Positions 19,121 through 28,251 of a stretch of 64,000 bases of DNA are shown here, one piece after another; the first letter of the stretch is position 1; each line of letters begins with the position of its first letter. The position numbers and the translations under genes were made by a program. The notes beneath the pieces are model-generated. The model was not told the DNA's origin and did not search any database. It saw nothing but the letters and a program-made list of their open reading frames with translations. The DNA comes from Pyropia yezoensis (taxonomy: Eukaryota > Rhodophyta > Bangiophyceae > Bangiales > Bangiaceae), in the NCBI GenBank assembly GCA_009829735.1, contig CM020619.1, positions 10,654,375 through 10,718,374 on the forward strand, written 5' to 3'.

Positions 19121-21307
19121 TCACACCGTATACAGCTCCGTTTTGCGATCACCCTGCGCGGCCGCCTCGGCGGCAGCGGCGGCGGCGGTGGCGGCGGGCC
19201 GGCGCGGGCGCCCTCCGCCCCCCGGGCCTCCCCCCTCGTCCTCCCCCCCTCCCTCCCCCCCGCCAACCCCCCCGGGGGCGGCCTCCCCCGCCGCGGCCGC
19301 GCGGGCGATCGCCAGCTCCCGCTCCGCCGCCGCTGCGGCGGAGCGCACGTCGGCGGTCGCCACCACCGCCCCCCGCACATACCGCCCCGCGTTGGTGTCG
19401 GCCTGCCCCAGCACATACCGGTAGTTGACCATGACGCCGTGGCTCTCTGCCTCCCGAGCGGCGCTGGCGTCGGCGCCCACATTGACGCGCGCCACCGTCG
19501 CGCCGTTGCGGAGGTGAAAGTGGGCGACCGCGTCGAGCGCGCCGCCGCGGCGCTTGGCGTGGAGGAGGTACCGCGCGGCGTGGCGGTGGAGGTAAGCCGC
19601 GCGGCGGCGGTTGCCCTCGGCCGGCGGGGGGGTCGGCAGCGACCGCAGGTACGCGGCAAAGCCGGGCATGGGCGACAGCGTCACAACCTGGCGGATGGCG
19701 CTCTTGACGGCCAGCCAGGTGCCCGCGGGGCCGAGGACGCCCAGCTCCTCCGCCACCACCCGCCGAATGACATCGCCGCCCAGCTCCATGCCCGCCAGGC
19801 CCGCCTCGCACCCGACCAGCGAGTAAAACGCGAGCGTGTCGAGCAGCTTGTGCGCGTCGCCGCCCGCCGACGGGGCCTGCTCGGCAAACACGTCCGTGAC
19901 AGTGGTGGGCATCTTGGAACAGTAGGCCACCTCGACAAATACCAGTGGCACCCCATCCATGCCCGCGTGCATCAGCGCGTAGGCACGAATGCGCGGGTGC
20001 TGAAGGCGGGTGTAGAGGCCCTCCATCCCCGACGTGACGGGCTGCGGGGAGGACGCTGCCGACACGGCGGCGAGGCGCTGGATCAGCGCCGCGGGCGACG
20101 CGGGCGTCACGGCCGTCAGGGAGAGGCTGCCCGCCGACAGCCACATCCGCAGAGCGGCGGTGACTTCGGTGCAAAAGGCGCGGAGCGGGGGGGTGAGCGC
20201 GTCACGGGGCGCAGACAGGATGTCTGCGCGGAGGGTGATGAGGAAGGCCAGCCCGCCCGGCGCCGACACCAACCGCGTCAGCAGCGTCGTGTACGAGGGG
20301 GACAGCGCAATCCGCGCCGCCCGCTCGGCGTTGCGCACCCGCTCACGAAGGATGCTGGCCTGGGCGGCGGTTACGGGCGGGTGGGGGGCGGATGCTGATG
20401 CTGCCGCCCCTGCCGACCCGTCGTCGCCCGTCGCAATCGCGCCCGCCCGTTCCGCCTCGTCAAGCGCCCCGAGCAGGCGGGTCGTCGCACGGCGCACATC
20501 CACCGGCACGGGGCGGAGGTCCTCGGCGACGACCGACAGCAACCGCAGCCGATCTTCAACGGGCAGGAGTTTGTATCCAGCAATCACATCTGCGACGAGG
20601 CGCGCCGAGAGGGCGTCGTCGGGGATGCGCCCGCGGGAGGCGGTGGCCGACGAGGGCGGCTGCGTCGATGTCGGCGACGACGACGCTGCCGAGACGCGGC
20701 GCAGCAACGCGCGCACGCGGGCGGTGACCTGATCATGGTGTGGGGCCGCCGCCGCCCCCTTCGAGGAAGGAGAGGCGGCGGCGGACCCGGCACCGGCTCC
20801 GGAAGGGGGGGCGGCGCCCTCCTGGACGCCGCCGCCGCCGCTGCCACTGCCAACAATAGGCGCCACCGCTGCGAGGGCGGCGGCGGCAGCCGGCGACAAC
20901 GGCACCGACGCCGGCGGCAGCGGCGACCATGGCGCCGCCGCCGACGACGACGAAGGCGACGGCGGCGACGACGGCGTGAACGGCGGCACCGGCGCCGGCG
21001 GCGCCTCTACCACGTCTGGCGCGAGGACGGGCGGCACGGGAGGCGGCGGCGGCGGCGGGACGGCGGCGAGGAGCTCCGCCGCGACCGGTGGCACGGGCGG
21101 CGGCGACGCGGCCACGGCAGCGGCGGCACGCTCGGTGGCGCGCTGCCAGTAGCCGCCGAGGAGGCGGGCGCGCCAGTCGCCACCGGGTGCCGGCGGGGGG
21201 GGCGGCGGCGACGTTGGCGGAGGCGGGGGAGGCGTCGGGGGGGGAGGGCTGGCGGTCGATGATGTTAGCAGCCGCCGCAAAGGGAGGGTGCCGGCTGCCC
21301 GCCGCAT
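19121..21307 (-). CDS. MLYCD: Malonyl-CoA decarboxylase, probably mitochondrial
   Basis: 728 residues from the ATG at 21305-21307; the frame runs open upstream but this start gives a classic mitochondrial leader (MRRAAGTLPLRRLLTSS). Residues about 25-260 are Pro/Ala/Gly-rich and probably disordered, longer than in animal enzymes. The catalytic part follows: GYKLLPVEDRLRLL and related helices, then the GNAT-like half with FYSLVGCEAGLAGMELG (Ser496, matching the catalytic Ser), TLSPMPGF, HFHLRNGATVARVN (His598, matching the catalytic His) and VMVNYRY. The enzyme releases CO2 from malonyl-CoA to give acetyl-CoA, controlling malonyl-CoA levels and fatty-acid oxidation. No C-terminal SKL is present, so no PTS1 peroxisomal signal is seen. 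Divergent from the large fusion gene. Confidence 0.9.
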   Translation of the reverse strand: MRRAAGTLPLRRLLTSSTASPPPPTPPPPPPTSPPPPPPAPGGDWRARLLGGYWQRATERAAAAVAASPPPVPPVAAELLAAVPPPPPPPVPPVLAPDVVEAPPAPVPPFTPSSPPSPSSSSAAAPWSPLPPASVPLSPAAAAALAAVAPIVGSGSGGGGVQEGAAPPSGAGAGSAAASPSSKGAAAAPHHDQVTARVRALLRRVSAASSSPTSTQPPSSATASRGRIPDDALSARLVADVIAGYKLLPVEDRLRLLSVVAEDLRPVPVDVRRATTRLLGALDEAERAGAIATGDDGSAGAAASASAPHPPVTAAQASILRERVRNAERAARIALSPSYTTLLTRLVSAPGGLAFLITLRADILSAPRDALTPPLRAFCTEVTAALRMWLSAGSLSLTAVTPASPAALIQRLAAVSAASSPQPVTSGMEGLYTRLQHPRIRAYALMHAGMDGVPLVFVEVAYCSKMPTTVTDVFAEQAPSAGGDAHKLLDTLAFYSLVGCEAGLAGMELGGDVIRRVVAEELGVLGPAGTWLAVKSAIRQVVTLSPMPGFAAYLRSLPTPPPAEGNRRRAAYLHRHAARYLLHAKRRGGALDAVAHFHLRNGATVARVNVGADASAAREAESHGVMVNYRYVLGQADTNAGRYVRGAVVATADVRSAAAAAERELAIARAAAAGEAAPGGVGGGEGGGEDEGGGPGGGGRPRRPAATAAAAAAEAAAQGDRKTELYTV

Positions 21308-22311
21308 CGTGGGTGGGCGGGTGCGCCCACGGCCAAACAGAGGGAGGGGAGGGGATGGTCGGGGACGGAGACAAAGGGAGGGGAGGCGGGGGCCCCAGGA
21401 GGGGGAGACAGCAGGAGGGGGCGACGACGGCGCCGCGGCACTTGCACTTGGCCCGCTTCGCCCGCGTCGAGAGGGGAGCGCGCCCCGGCGCGGCCGCGCC
21501 AGGTGTAGAGCCTTGGATAGGCCACGCGCAGCTGCCAGCTGGCGCGGCAGCCACCACCTGGTGCAGCGGGCGCGGGCCACGCCGCGGCCACCTTCGTCTG
21601 TGCCCGTGGGGAGGTGGGGGGGGGGAGGTGCGCCGCGTGGCGTGCAGAGAGCTGCCGCCGCGGGTTGGCGACGGTGTCCTCGTTGACGACGAGACCCCGT
21701 CTGGGGAGTGGGTCCGGGGGGTTGGGGAGGGGAAGCGGGTTGGCCGCGCGCTGAACTCGCAGTCGCTGCGGTTGGGTAATGGATATGGGATGCGCACGCG
21801 ATGTGAGGTCGGGGCGTGGCGACCAGACGACTAGAATTTGACGGTGCGTGGGAGTTGGACCAGCAGCCACGATCCACCGGCCGGCCACGTGGCTTGTACT
21901 CCGTTCATGCGTACTGTACTGTACAGTACTTACGAGAACGGGGGAGGCAACCGCCTCTCCCCGTCGGAGGGACCTCTCCCCATCGCTGGGCACTGCACGT
22001 GGCCCCTCTCCGCGAGGCACGTCCATCGCCCACGCCTGCCCGTCTGGGACGTCGCCCGCCCGCTGTGCCTGCCCCGCCGGTCTGCTGTGCTCGCCGGCCG
22101 CCCTGCTCGGCATCCTCCCTTCATTTTTCTTTTTTGGTCGCACGGCGCGGGGTTGGGGATCTGTCCCGGCGTCGGCGTCTGCAGTGCGGCCCCGGCCCCG
22201 CCCGCCGCCCGTCCCCGCCCGCCTCCGCCCGCGCCGGCCGGCCTGCCTGCGGCTCTGCCCGTTTTGCCCACCGCTGCCTGCAGTGGCCCGCCGCCCGGCC
22301 ACTGCCTGGCC
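21308..22311. promoter_or_regulatory. Shared divergent promoter region of the decarboxylase and fusion genes
   Basis: One kb between two head-to-head starts. Contains the densest copy of the GTACTGTAC motif: GTACTGTAC at 21911-21919 overlapping a perfect 14-bp palindrome GTACTGTACAGTAC at 21916-21929. No TATA box is obvious. A bidirectional promoter is inferred. Confidence 0.45.
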
Positions 22312-25300
22312 ATGGACGGCGAGGCGACAGCGGCGGACTGGGCGGGCCCTCCGCCCACCGGCGCCGTCCCGCCAGCGCCGTCTGCCGGCAGCGGTTGGGG
22401 CTCTGGCTCTCGCGGCACGGCTCCCCCGATGGCGGCGGGGGCAGGACTGGCAGAGGCGACAGTAACGGCCGATGCAGCGGCGACGGTGGCGGCGGCGGCG
22501 GCGGTGACGGCGAGGGCCACGGCCACGGCCGCCCGCCCAGCCACTTCAGCGAAAGGAGCAGAGGTGGTGGCGGCTGCGCCCCGCGAGGCGGACGGGGCGC
22601 CCCCCCTGGCCACGCCACCGGCGGCAGGAGCTGCCAAGGGCGGATCCACGGGCGACACGACGGCGCCGGCGCGCAAGCAGCGGCCGGCGGAGAATGTGGT
22701 AATCCTACCGTCGGGGCTCGACTCGGGGGATATCGTCCTCTTCAACCGCCGCTGCCTGTCCATGCCCCCGTACGGCGCGGCGATCTGTGGGGTGGCCAAA
22801 CTCTTTTCCAACAGCTCCTGGGACCACGTGGGCATTGTGGTCCGCCGCCCCGCGTCGGCGACGGCGCCCGACGGGGCGGCGGTGGGGGAGGAGGAGGAGG
22901 AGCTCCTCTTTCTCGAGGCCGACCTGGGAGGCGTCAAGCTCCGCTCCCTCCGCGAGCGGCTCGCCCGCTCCAAGTCGAATGAGATTGCCATCCGCCGCCT
23001 GTCGGCGGTGCGCACGGACGAGATGCGGGAAAAACTCTATTCATTTGCACAAGACATGCTGGGCACCCCGTACGAGACGGGCACGGGGCAGCTCATCTCT
23101 TCCATCATTGACCCACAGGCCAAGCAGGAACGCGAGCGCCTCCACGCGCTGCTGTTGGATAAGCGGGTGCAGCTCAGCGAGATTGACCGGGAGCTATCCG
23201 AGGCGGCACTCACCGCTTTTCAGCGGCGGACTCTGGAGAAGGAACGGGCACGGGTGGACGCGACCCGGCGGGCTATCCACGACCGGCTGGCGGCGGAGCT
23301 GTCCTCGTCGGCAGACGGGTACTTTGAGTCCAAGGACGACCTGTCGCGGGTGTTTTGTTCCGGGCTGGTCGCGGCGGCCTACCAGCGGGCGGGGCTACTG
23401 GAGTCGTATCCGCCCGCGGCGGGGTACTCGCCAAAGGACTTTTCTTCAGAGCAAACCAACCCCCCTGGCGTGTACCTGCTGCGGGGAGCTCGCCTCAGCG
23501 ACGAGGTGTACGTGCGGCGGACGCCCAAGAAGCGGACCGCCGATGGGGACGTCGCCGAGGACGCTGACGCGGCTGCGCCTGTCGTACCAGCACCCCGTGT
23601 GGGTGGCGTCACGACCGGCGACGTGCCGTCCCGGTCGTCGCGGCTGGTGATTAGCAGTGCGATCAAACGCACACCGATTGACAGTGTGCTGTCGGACCAG
23701 TACAAGCGGTCGGGCTTTGTGCGCGCGTTCCGGGCAGTGGTTGTAGAGCCGGGTGATCTGGTCTTTCAGCAGGGCTCGTATGGAGACTCGCTGTACGTGG
23801 TCGAGTCTGGCTCTCTGGACCGGTTTGTAGCTAAGGGGTCTGGGGACCCTAAGCTGGTGTCGACACTTGGGCCGGGCAACACGTTTGGCACAACCGCCGT
23901 CATGTTCAACAGCCCCCGCATGTCGACCCTGCGCGCAAAAGAGCGGTGCCTGCTGTGGGCAGTCTCCCGCCCCACGTTGGAGCGCATCAAGGACACGACA
24001 GACAATGTCCAGGATATTCTCTCGACGGTCGACACGCGACGGCTCCGGACGTTGCTTCGGGACCACTTTCTCTTCAAGCGCCTTGACCGGCTCGGGCCCC
24101 AGGAGCTCAACCACTTCTTCCTTGTCAAGTTTCGTGCTGGGGAGGAGGTGTTTAAGCAGGGTGACCCCGGGGACAACTTTTACATCATCAAGAGCGGTGA
24201 GCTCGAGCGCCACATCCGTCACCCAAGGCCAGGCCGAGGGTCCCGACTCGCGGGGGGGGTGGCGGGTAAGGGCGGTATTGGCGATACCGGTCGCGGGCTG
24301 CTGTCACGCGACGGGCGAAGCCTTGATGATGATGAGGACGATGAGGAGGAGGACGACGAGGAGGATGAGCAGCAGGATGGCTCCAAGGTGGGAGGCGCTG
24401 GGGACCGCAGCGGTGGCAAAGGCGGTGGGGGCAGTGGAGGCGGTGACGGGGCCGCTCGTGGCCGCCGCAAGGGCCGTCAACCAAAGCGGCGGCGCAGCTC
24501 TCTGGTCGACGATGACGATAGCGACTCGGGCGGTGCGTTTGGAACTGGCTGGGCGGAAAAGGAGTACCGGACCCTGTCGCTCACGCTTGGTCCTGGTCAG
24601 TCGTTTGGGGAGCTGTCCCTGATGTACAACGCACCCCGTGCGGCGACCGTTCGGGCGCGAACAGACGTGGAGTGCTGGGCCATCAGTGCCGAGTCGTTCC
24701 ACCGGCTTCACTTGGGCGGCGGTGCCAACTACCTACGCTCTGTTTTCAAGACATCGGCGAGCGTCACCCGCGACGGCCAGTCGTACATGACGCCCGCAGA
24801 CGTACTCTCGTTTGCCAATGTGGACGCGCTGCCGGCGGCTGACCGGGAGCGCCTGTCGTCGTTGTTGCTCGCGCTGGTGTCCTGCCATCGGGACCGGTCG
24901 CGGGACGATTCGATCGACGAGGCTGCCTTGGCGGCTGGCAGCGGCGGCAGCGGCATCGGCGGTAAGCGTCGCCGCCGCGCCCGTCGCTCGGATGCGGGGC
25001 TGGTAGACTTTTGGGAGTTTGTGCGGTTTGACATTGTGCTCAACCAGCCCGCTGCAGAGCTGGACTTTGCCTTTCGGCTGGCGGACAAGAACAACTCGGG
25101 CTTTGTGGACCTCGAAGAGATCCAGTCCCTGCTTGCCGAGTACGCGCCCGTGGACGAGCAGGCGCGGCAGCTGCTGTCGGGCCCGTCCCCCGCGCTCGTG
25201 CGGGTGTTTGGCCCCGACGGCACACGGGTGCTATCGTACAAGGAGTTTTGTGCGGTCGGCGATGACTTTCTGCCGCCCACCTTTCGCCGCGACATCCGCA

Positions 25301-26703
25301 CACTGGCTCGCCATCTGTTGCACGACACGTCCGCAGAGACGCCCGCCGGGGGGGCGCCCACGGGAGAGGTGTTTGAGCCGGCGTCGGCGTCACTCGCCGC
25401 CGACGCGGCGCTGACGGCGTCGTCGTCGCCCAAGGTACGGATGGAGTTTAGCCACCTGTTTGCGGTGGCCGTGTCGGGCGCGCTTGCCCGGACGGCGGTG
25501 GCGCCGTTGGACCGCCTGAAAATCCTTCGGCAGGTCACCCCGCCGTCGACATCGCCGCGGTGGCTTCGACGTCAGGCGGCGACGGCGGCGGCGTCCAACG
25601 GCGGCAGTGCCGCCGCCACGGCCGCGCGGCCAGCCGGCACGTGGGTTGGCCTCAAGGGGGTGGTGGACATGGTGCGCCGTGACGGCGGGGGCGTCCGCGC
25701 CCTCTTTCGTGGCAACGGCGCCAACGTCATCCGCATTGTGCCCGCAACGGCGGTGCAGCTGGCGGGTGTCGAGTACCTACGCACCCACCCGCTGGCGGGG
25801 GAGCTGGCGTCCGCGACGGGCGGCCGCGTGGGGCAAGCTGCCCCGTGGGAGACGGTGGTCATCCTGGGGGGGCTGGCGGGCATGGCCGCCGCGGCGGTCA
25901 CCTATCCGCTCGACGTCATCCGCGGGCGGCTGAGCGTGCAGTCGGCAGCGTCGTTTGCGGCGGCGGCGGCGGCTGTGCCCGCGGTGGTGCCGCCCGCCGC
26001 CGCCGCCGCCTCCACGACCGCCGGTGGCAGCGCGGCTGCCACGGTGGCGACGGCGACGGCGGCGGCGACGGCGGCGGCGGGCGCTACCGCCAGGCGGGCG
26101 AGTGCAACCTCCCCCCTTCCCTCCCCCGCACCCCCCCCACCGTACCGGGGCATCATCCACGGCCTCTCCACTGCCGTCCGCACGGAAGGGGTGGGGGTCT
26201 TGACTCGTGGCCTCCTGCCCACCCTCCTTGGTGTGTTCCCGTACGTGGGGATCAGCTTTGGCATCTACGAGGTGGTACGCCCCGCCCTCCCCCGCCGCAA
26301 CGACGGGAGTGGCCGCCCGACGGCCGGGTCGGCCATTGTGGCGGGCGCGCTCGCGTCGGCAACGGGCCAGCTGGCGGCCTTCCCCCTCGACACGTGCCGC
26401 CGGCGGATGCAGGTGGCGGGCTGGGCGGGCGTTGGCGGCGCGCCCATTGGCGGTGCCGGCGGCGACGCGCCCGCGCGGCTCGGCTTGACCGCCACGGTGC
26501 GGCAGGTGCTGCGCGACGGGGGCGTGCGGGCGCTCTTCCGGGGGCTGGTACCCAACCTGATCAAGGTCGTCCCGGCGTCGGCGGTGAGCTTTTTCGCCTA
26601 CGAGCACGCGCGTGCCGTGTGGCTGACCGTGCAGGCCACGGCGGGGGGGGGGGCGGGGGGGGGGGGGAGGGACGGCCGCGACGCTGTTCGCCGGAGCGTG
26701 TAG
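22312..26703 (+). CDS. Fusion: papain-like amidase, two cNMP-binding domains, EF-hands, mitochondrial carrier
   Basis: 1463 residues in one exon from the ATG at 22312 (GGCCATGGAC). Domains: (1) residues about 130-370, a YiiX/permuted NlpC-P60-like amidase with SGDIVLF, SSWDHVGIVV (His172), Glu202 and VFCSGLVAAAY (Cys349), broken by a charged coiled-coil-like segment; (2) cNMP-binding domain, about 455-565, with Thr527 in place of the usual Glu and Arg536 kept; (3) a second cNMP domain, about 590-800, with a canonical cassette FGELSLMYNAPRAATV (Glu767, Arg776); (4) an aralar/citrin-like EF-hand block with a canonical loop DKNNSGFVDLEE (925-936); (5) a three-repeat mitochondrial carrier from about 1045 with PLDRLK (1065), PLDVIR (1199) and PLDTCR (1358). 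It resembles Ca-regulated SCaMC/aspartate-glutamate carriers with extra second-messenger and peptidase-fold parts. Substrate is unknown; mitochondrial inner membrane is inferred. Confidence 0.9.
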   Translation: MDGEATAADWAGPPPTGAVPPAPSAGSGWGSGSRGTAPPMAAGAGLAEATVTADAAATVAAAAAVTARATATAARPATSAKGAEVVAAAPREADGAPPLATPPAAGAAKGGSTGDTTAPARKQRPAENVVILPSGLDSGDIVLFNRRCLSMPPYGAAICGVAKLFSNSSWDHVGIVVRRPASATAPDGAAVGEEEEELLFLEADLGGVKLRSLRERLARSKSNEIAIRRLSAVRTDEMREKLYSFAQDMLGTPYETGTGQLISSIIDPQAKQERERLHALLLDKRVQLSEIDRELSEAALTAFQRRTLEKERARVDATRRAIHDRLAAELSSSADGYFESKDDLSRVFCSGLVAAAYQRAGLLESYPPAAGYSPKDFSSEQTNPPGVYLLRGARLSDEVYVRRTPKKRTADGDVAEDADAAAPVVPAPRVGGVTTGDVPSRSSRLVISSAIKRTPIDSVLSDQYKRSGFVRAFRAVVVEPGDLVFQQGSYGDSLYVVESGSLDRFVAKGSGDPKLVSTLGPGNTFGTTAVMFNSPRMSTLRAKERCLLWAVSRPTLERIKDTTDNVQDILSTVDTRRLRTLLRDHFLFKRLDRLGPQELNHFFLVKFRAGEEVFKQGDPGDNFYIIKSGELERHIRHPRPGRGSRLAGGVAGKGGIGDTGRGLLSRDGRSLDDDEDDEEEDDEEDEQQDGSKVGGAGDRSGGKGGGGSGGGDGAARGRRKGRQPKRRRSSLVDDDDSDSGGAFGTGWAEKEYRTLSLTLGPGQSFGELSLMYNAPRAATVRARTDVECWAISAESFHRLHLGGGANYLRSVFKTSASVTRDGQSYMTPADVLSFANVDALPAADRERLSSLLLALVSCHRDRSRDDSIDEAALAAGSGGSGIGGKRRRRARRSDAGLVDFWEFVRFDIVLNQPAAELDFAFRLADKNNSGFVDLEEIQSLLAEYAPVDEQARQLLSGPSPALVRVFGPDGTRVLSYKEFCAVGDDFLPPTFRRDIRTLARHLLHDTSAETPAGGAPTGEVFEPASASLAADAALTASSSPKVRMEFSHLFAVAVSGALARTAVAPLDRLKILRQVTPPSTSPRWLRRQAATAAASNGGSAAATAARPAGTWVGLKGVVDMVRRDGGGVRALFRGNGANVIRIVPATAVQLAGVEYLRTHPLAGELASATGGRVGQAAPWETVVILGGLAGMAAAAVTYPLDVIRGRLSVQSAASFAAAAAAVPAVVPPAAAAASTTAGGSAAATVATATAAATAAAGATARRASATSPLPSPAPPPPYRGIIHGLSTAVRTEGVGVLTRGLLPTLLGVFPYVGISFGIYEVVRPALPRRNDGSGRPTAGSAIVAGALASATGQLAAFPLDTCRRRMQVAGWAGVGGAPIGGAGGDAPARLGLTATVRQVLRDGGVRALFRGLVPNLIKVVPASAVSFFAYEHARAVWLTVQATAGGGAGGGGRDGRDAVRRSV

Positions 26704-27168
26704 GGTGCTTGGGGGGGGGGGGGGGGGGCAAGCGGGGAGGCGGGCGGGGGGTTGCGGAGGCTAGGAGCGAGCGGGAGGGGCGCACGCGTATCGCCCACCG
26801 CCCGACGGCCGCGTGGGTGGGCAGCGGTGGCGGTGGCGATGTCGATTGCGGTGATGGTGGCGTTGGCGGTGGTGGTGGCGGTGGTGGTGGATGTGGCTGT
26901 GGTGGTGGCTGTGGCTGTGGCGGTGACGGTGGCGGTGGCGGTGGCGGTGGCGGCCGACTCCCCCGCCGCACGGCGCGGCGGGGAGGGGGGGCAACGAGAA
27001 CCCTTTTCTTTTTCTTTTTTTCTCTTGCTTGCTCGTCTGCTGCTCGGCCTGCGCCCCTGCCCAAACCGTAGTGGTGCGGTGGCGGGCAAGGCCGGGCGGG
27101 CGGGCGGGCGGGCGGGCGGCTTGGCTGGCTGGCGCGGGAAGTGGGAGGGGGCACTGCGCTAAGGACCG

Positions 27169-27201
<33 letters not shown>

Positions 27202-27218
27202 CGCGGCCGGCCCCCCCC
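26704..27218. repeat. Low-complexity convergent gap: GTGGCG repeats and poly-C tracts
   Basis: 26818-26957 is an imperfect GGTGGC/TGTGGC hexamer array. A C29 run spans 27171-27199 and a C run of about 20 lies at 27226-27246. No gene is supported; the apparent Val/Ala and Pro-rich frames come from the repeats. Confidence 0.6.
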
Positions 27219-28251
27219 TCAAGTCCCCCCCCCCCCCCCCCCCCCCAGCCGGCGGGCAGTGTCCCCCAGCGCCGCCGCCGCCGCCGCCGCCGCCACCCCC
27301 GCGTCTGGGTCGGCGGCCAGCGCCGCCGCCGCCGCCGCCGCCGCCCGCCGGGCTGCCCCGACGGTGGCGGCGGCGGGGAGCGCCGCCCCCCCCGCGGCGG
27401 CGGCTGCCCAGCCGCCCACCACCGCCGCCGCCGCCGCGACGGCCGGCACCGCCGCCGCGCGGACGGCGGGGCGGGCGTCGGCGGCGGCGGCCAGCAGTGC
27501 CGCCTCCGCGTCGGGTACCGCCCAGCCGTCGCCGGTCGCGGCCGCGCCATAGACGCTGCCCTCGGCGCCGTCGCCGTCGCCGTCGCCGTCGCCATCGCCG
27601 TCGCCGACGGCAACGCCGAGGAGGGTGGCGACCACCCGCGGGGACACGCGGCCGGCTGCGGTGGCGGCGGCGGTGCCGCCGCCGCCGACGGTGCCCCCCC
27701 CCCCCCCCCCCCCCCCTGCCGCCGCCGCCTCCCCAGCGAGCAGCCGGCCCAGGGCGGCGGCCGCGGCGACGCACACCCCCTCCTCCACCTCCCCCGTCAG
27801 CACATCCCCCAGGGCGACCGCGTCGGCCGCGGCGGCCGCCACCGCCACCGCCGCACGCCGGACGGCCACCGCCGGGTGGCGGGCGGCCGCGGCGGTCGCG
27901 GCGCGCACCGCCCCCCGCCAGCCGCCCCCCCCGTCCGCGGGAGCGGCGGCGGCGGGAGCGGCGGCGGCGGCGACAGCGAGGGCGGGGGCGGGGGCGGGGG
28001 CGGGGGCGGGGGTGGGGGCGGGGGGGCGGTGGCCCGCGTCGAGGGCGGCGGCCGCGACGGCGAGGGCGCGGGCGGCGACCGCGGGGGGCGGGTAGGGGGG
28101 GGAGCCCAGCGCGAGGACGACGCCGAGGAGTGGCGAGGGGGGGGGGGGGGGGCCGCCGGGGGGGGGGGGGGGGGCGTGCCAGCGCCGTGGCCGCCAGGTC
28201 AAGCACCGCCGCGGGGGTGAGCGCGCGGGGGGAGGGGGGGGGCGGGGGCAT
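27219..28251 (-). CDS. HEAT-like repeat protein, frame broken in a G/C run
   Basis: Alanine-rich helical hairpins recur through the frame: VRRAAVAVAAAAADAV, VCVAAAAALGRLLAG, VRAAAVPAVAAAAAVV and ARRAAAAAAAALAADPDAGV. The DPDAGV.AAAA.ALG phrasing and 30-40 residue spacing resemble HEAT/PBS-lyase-like repeats, a protein-interaction solenoid. The likely start MPPPPPSPRALTPAAVLDLA (ATG at 28251) is in a different frame; the switch falls in G-runs at 28141-28172. An Ala-Pro run comes from the (GGGGGC)n tract. No specific function can be given. Because GC-rich noise also yields alanine runs, confidence is moderate. Confidence 0.45.
27979..28028 (+). repeat. GGGGGC array, strong G-quadruplex potential
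   Basis: At least seven consecutive blocks of five Gs separated by single C or T on the plus strand. It lies inside the HEAT-like gene and encodes Ala-Pro repeats on the minus strand. Confidence 0.8.

Noticed and set aside
16861..19428. 855-codon plus-strand ORF
   Set aside because: Pro/Arg/Gly-rich shadow antisense to the phytol kinase gene; no ATG-anchored domain and composition follows the GC bias.
21838..22311. N-terminal extension of the fusion protein by 158 residues
   Set aside because: The extension has no good start context, reads like untranslated DNA and covers the GTACTGTAC palindrome; the ATG at 22312 has a strong context.
26752..27162. Valine-rich membrane protein
   Set aside because: Translation of the GGTGGC hexamer array.
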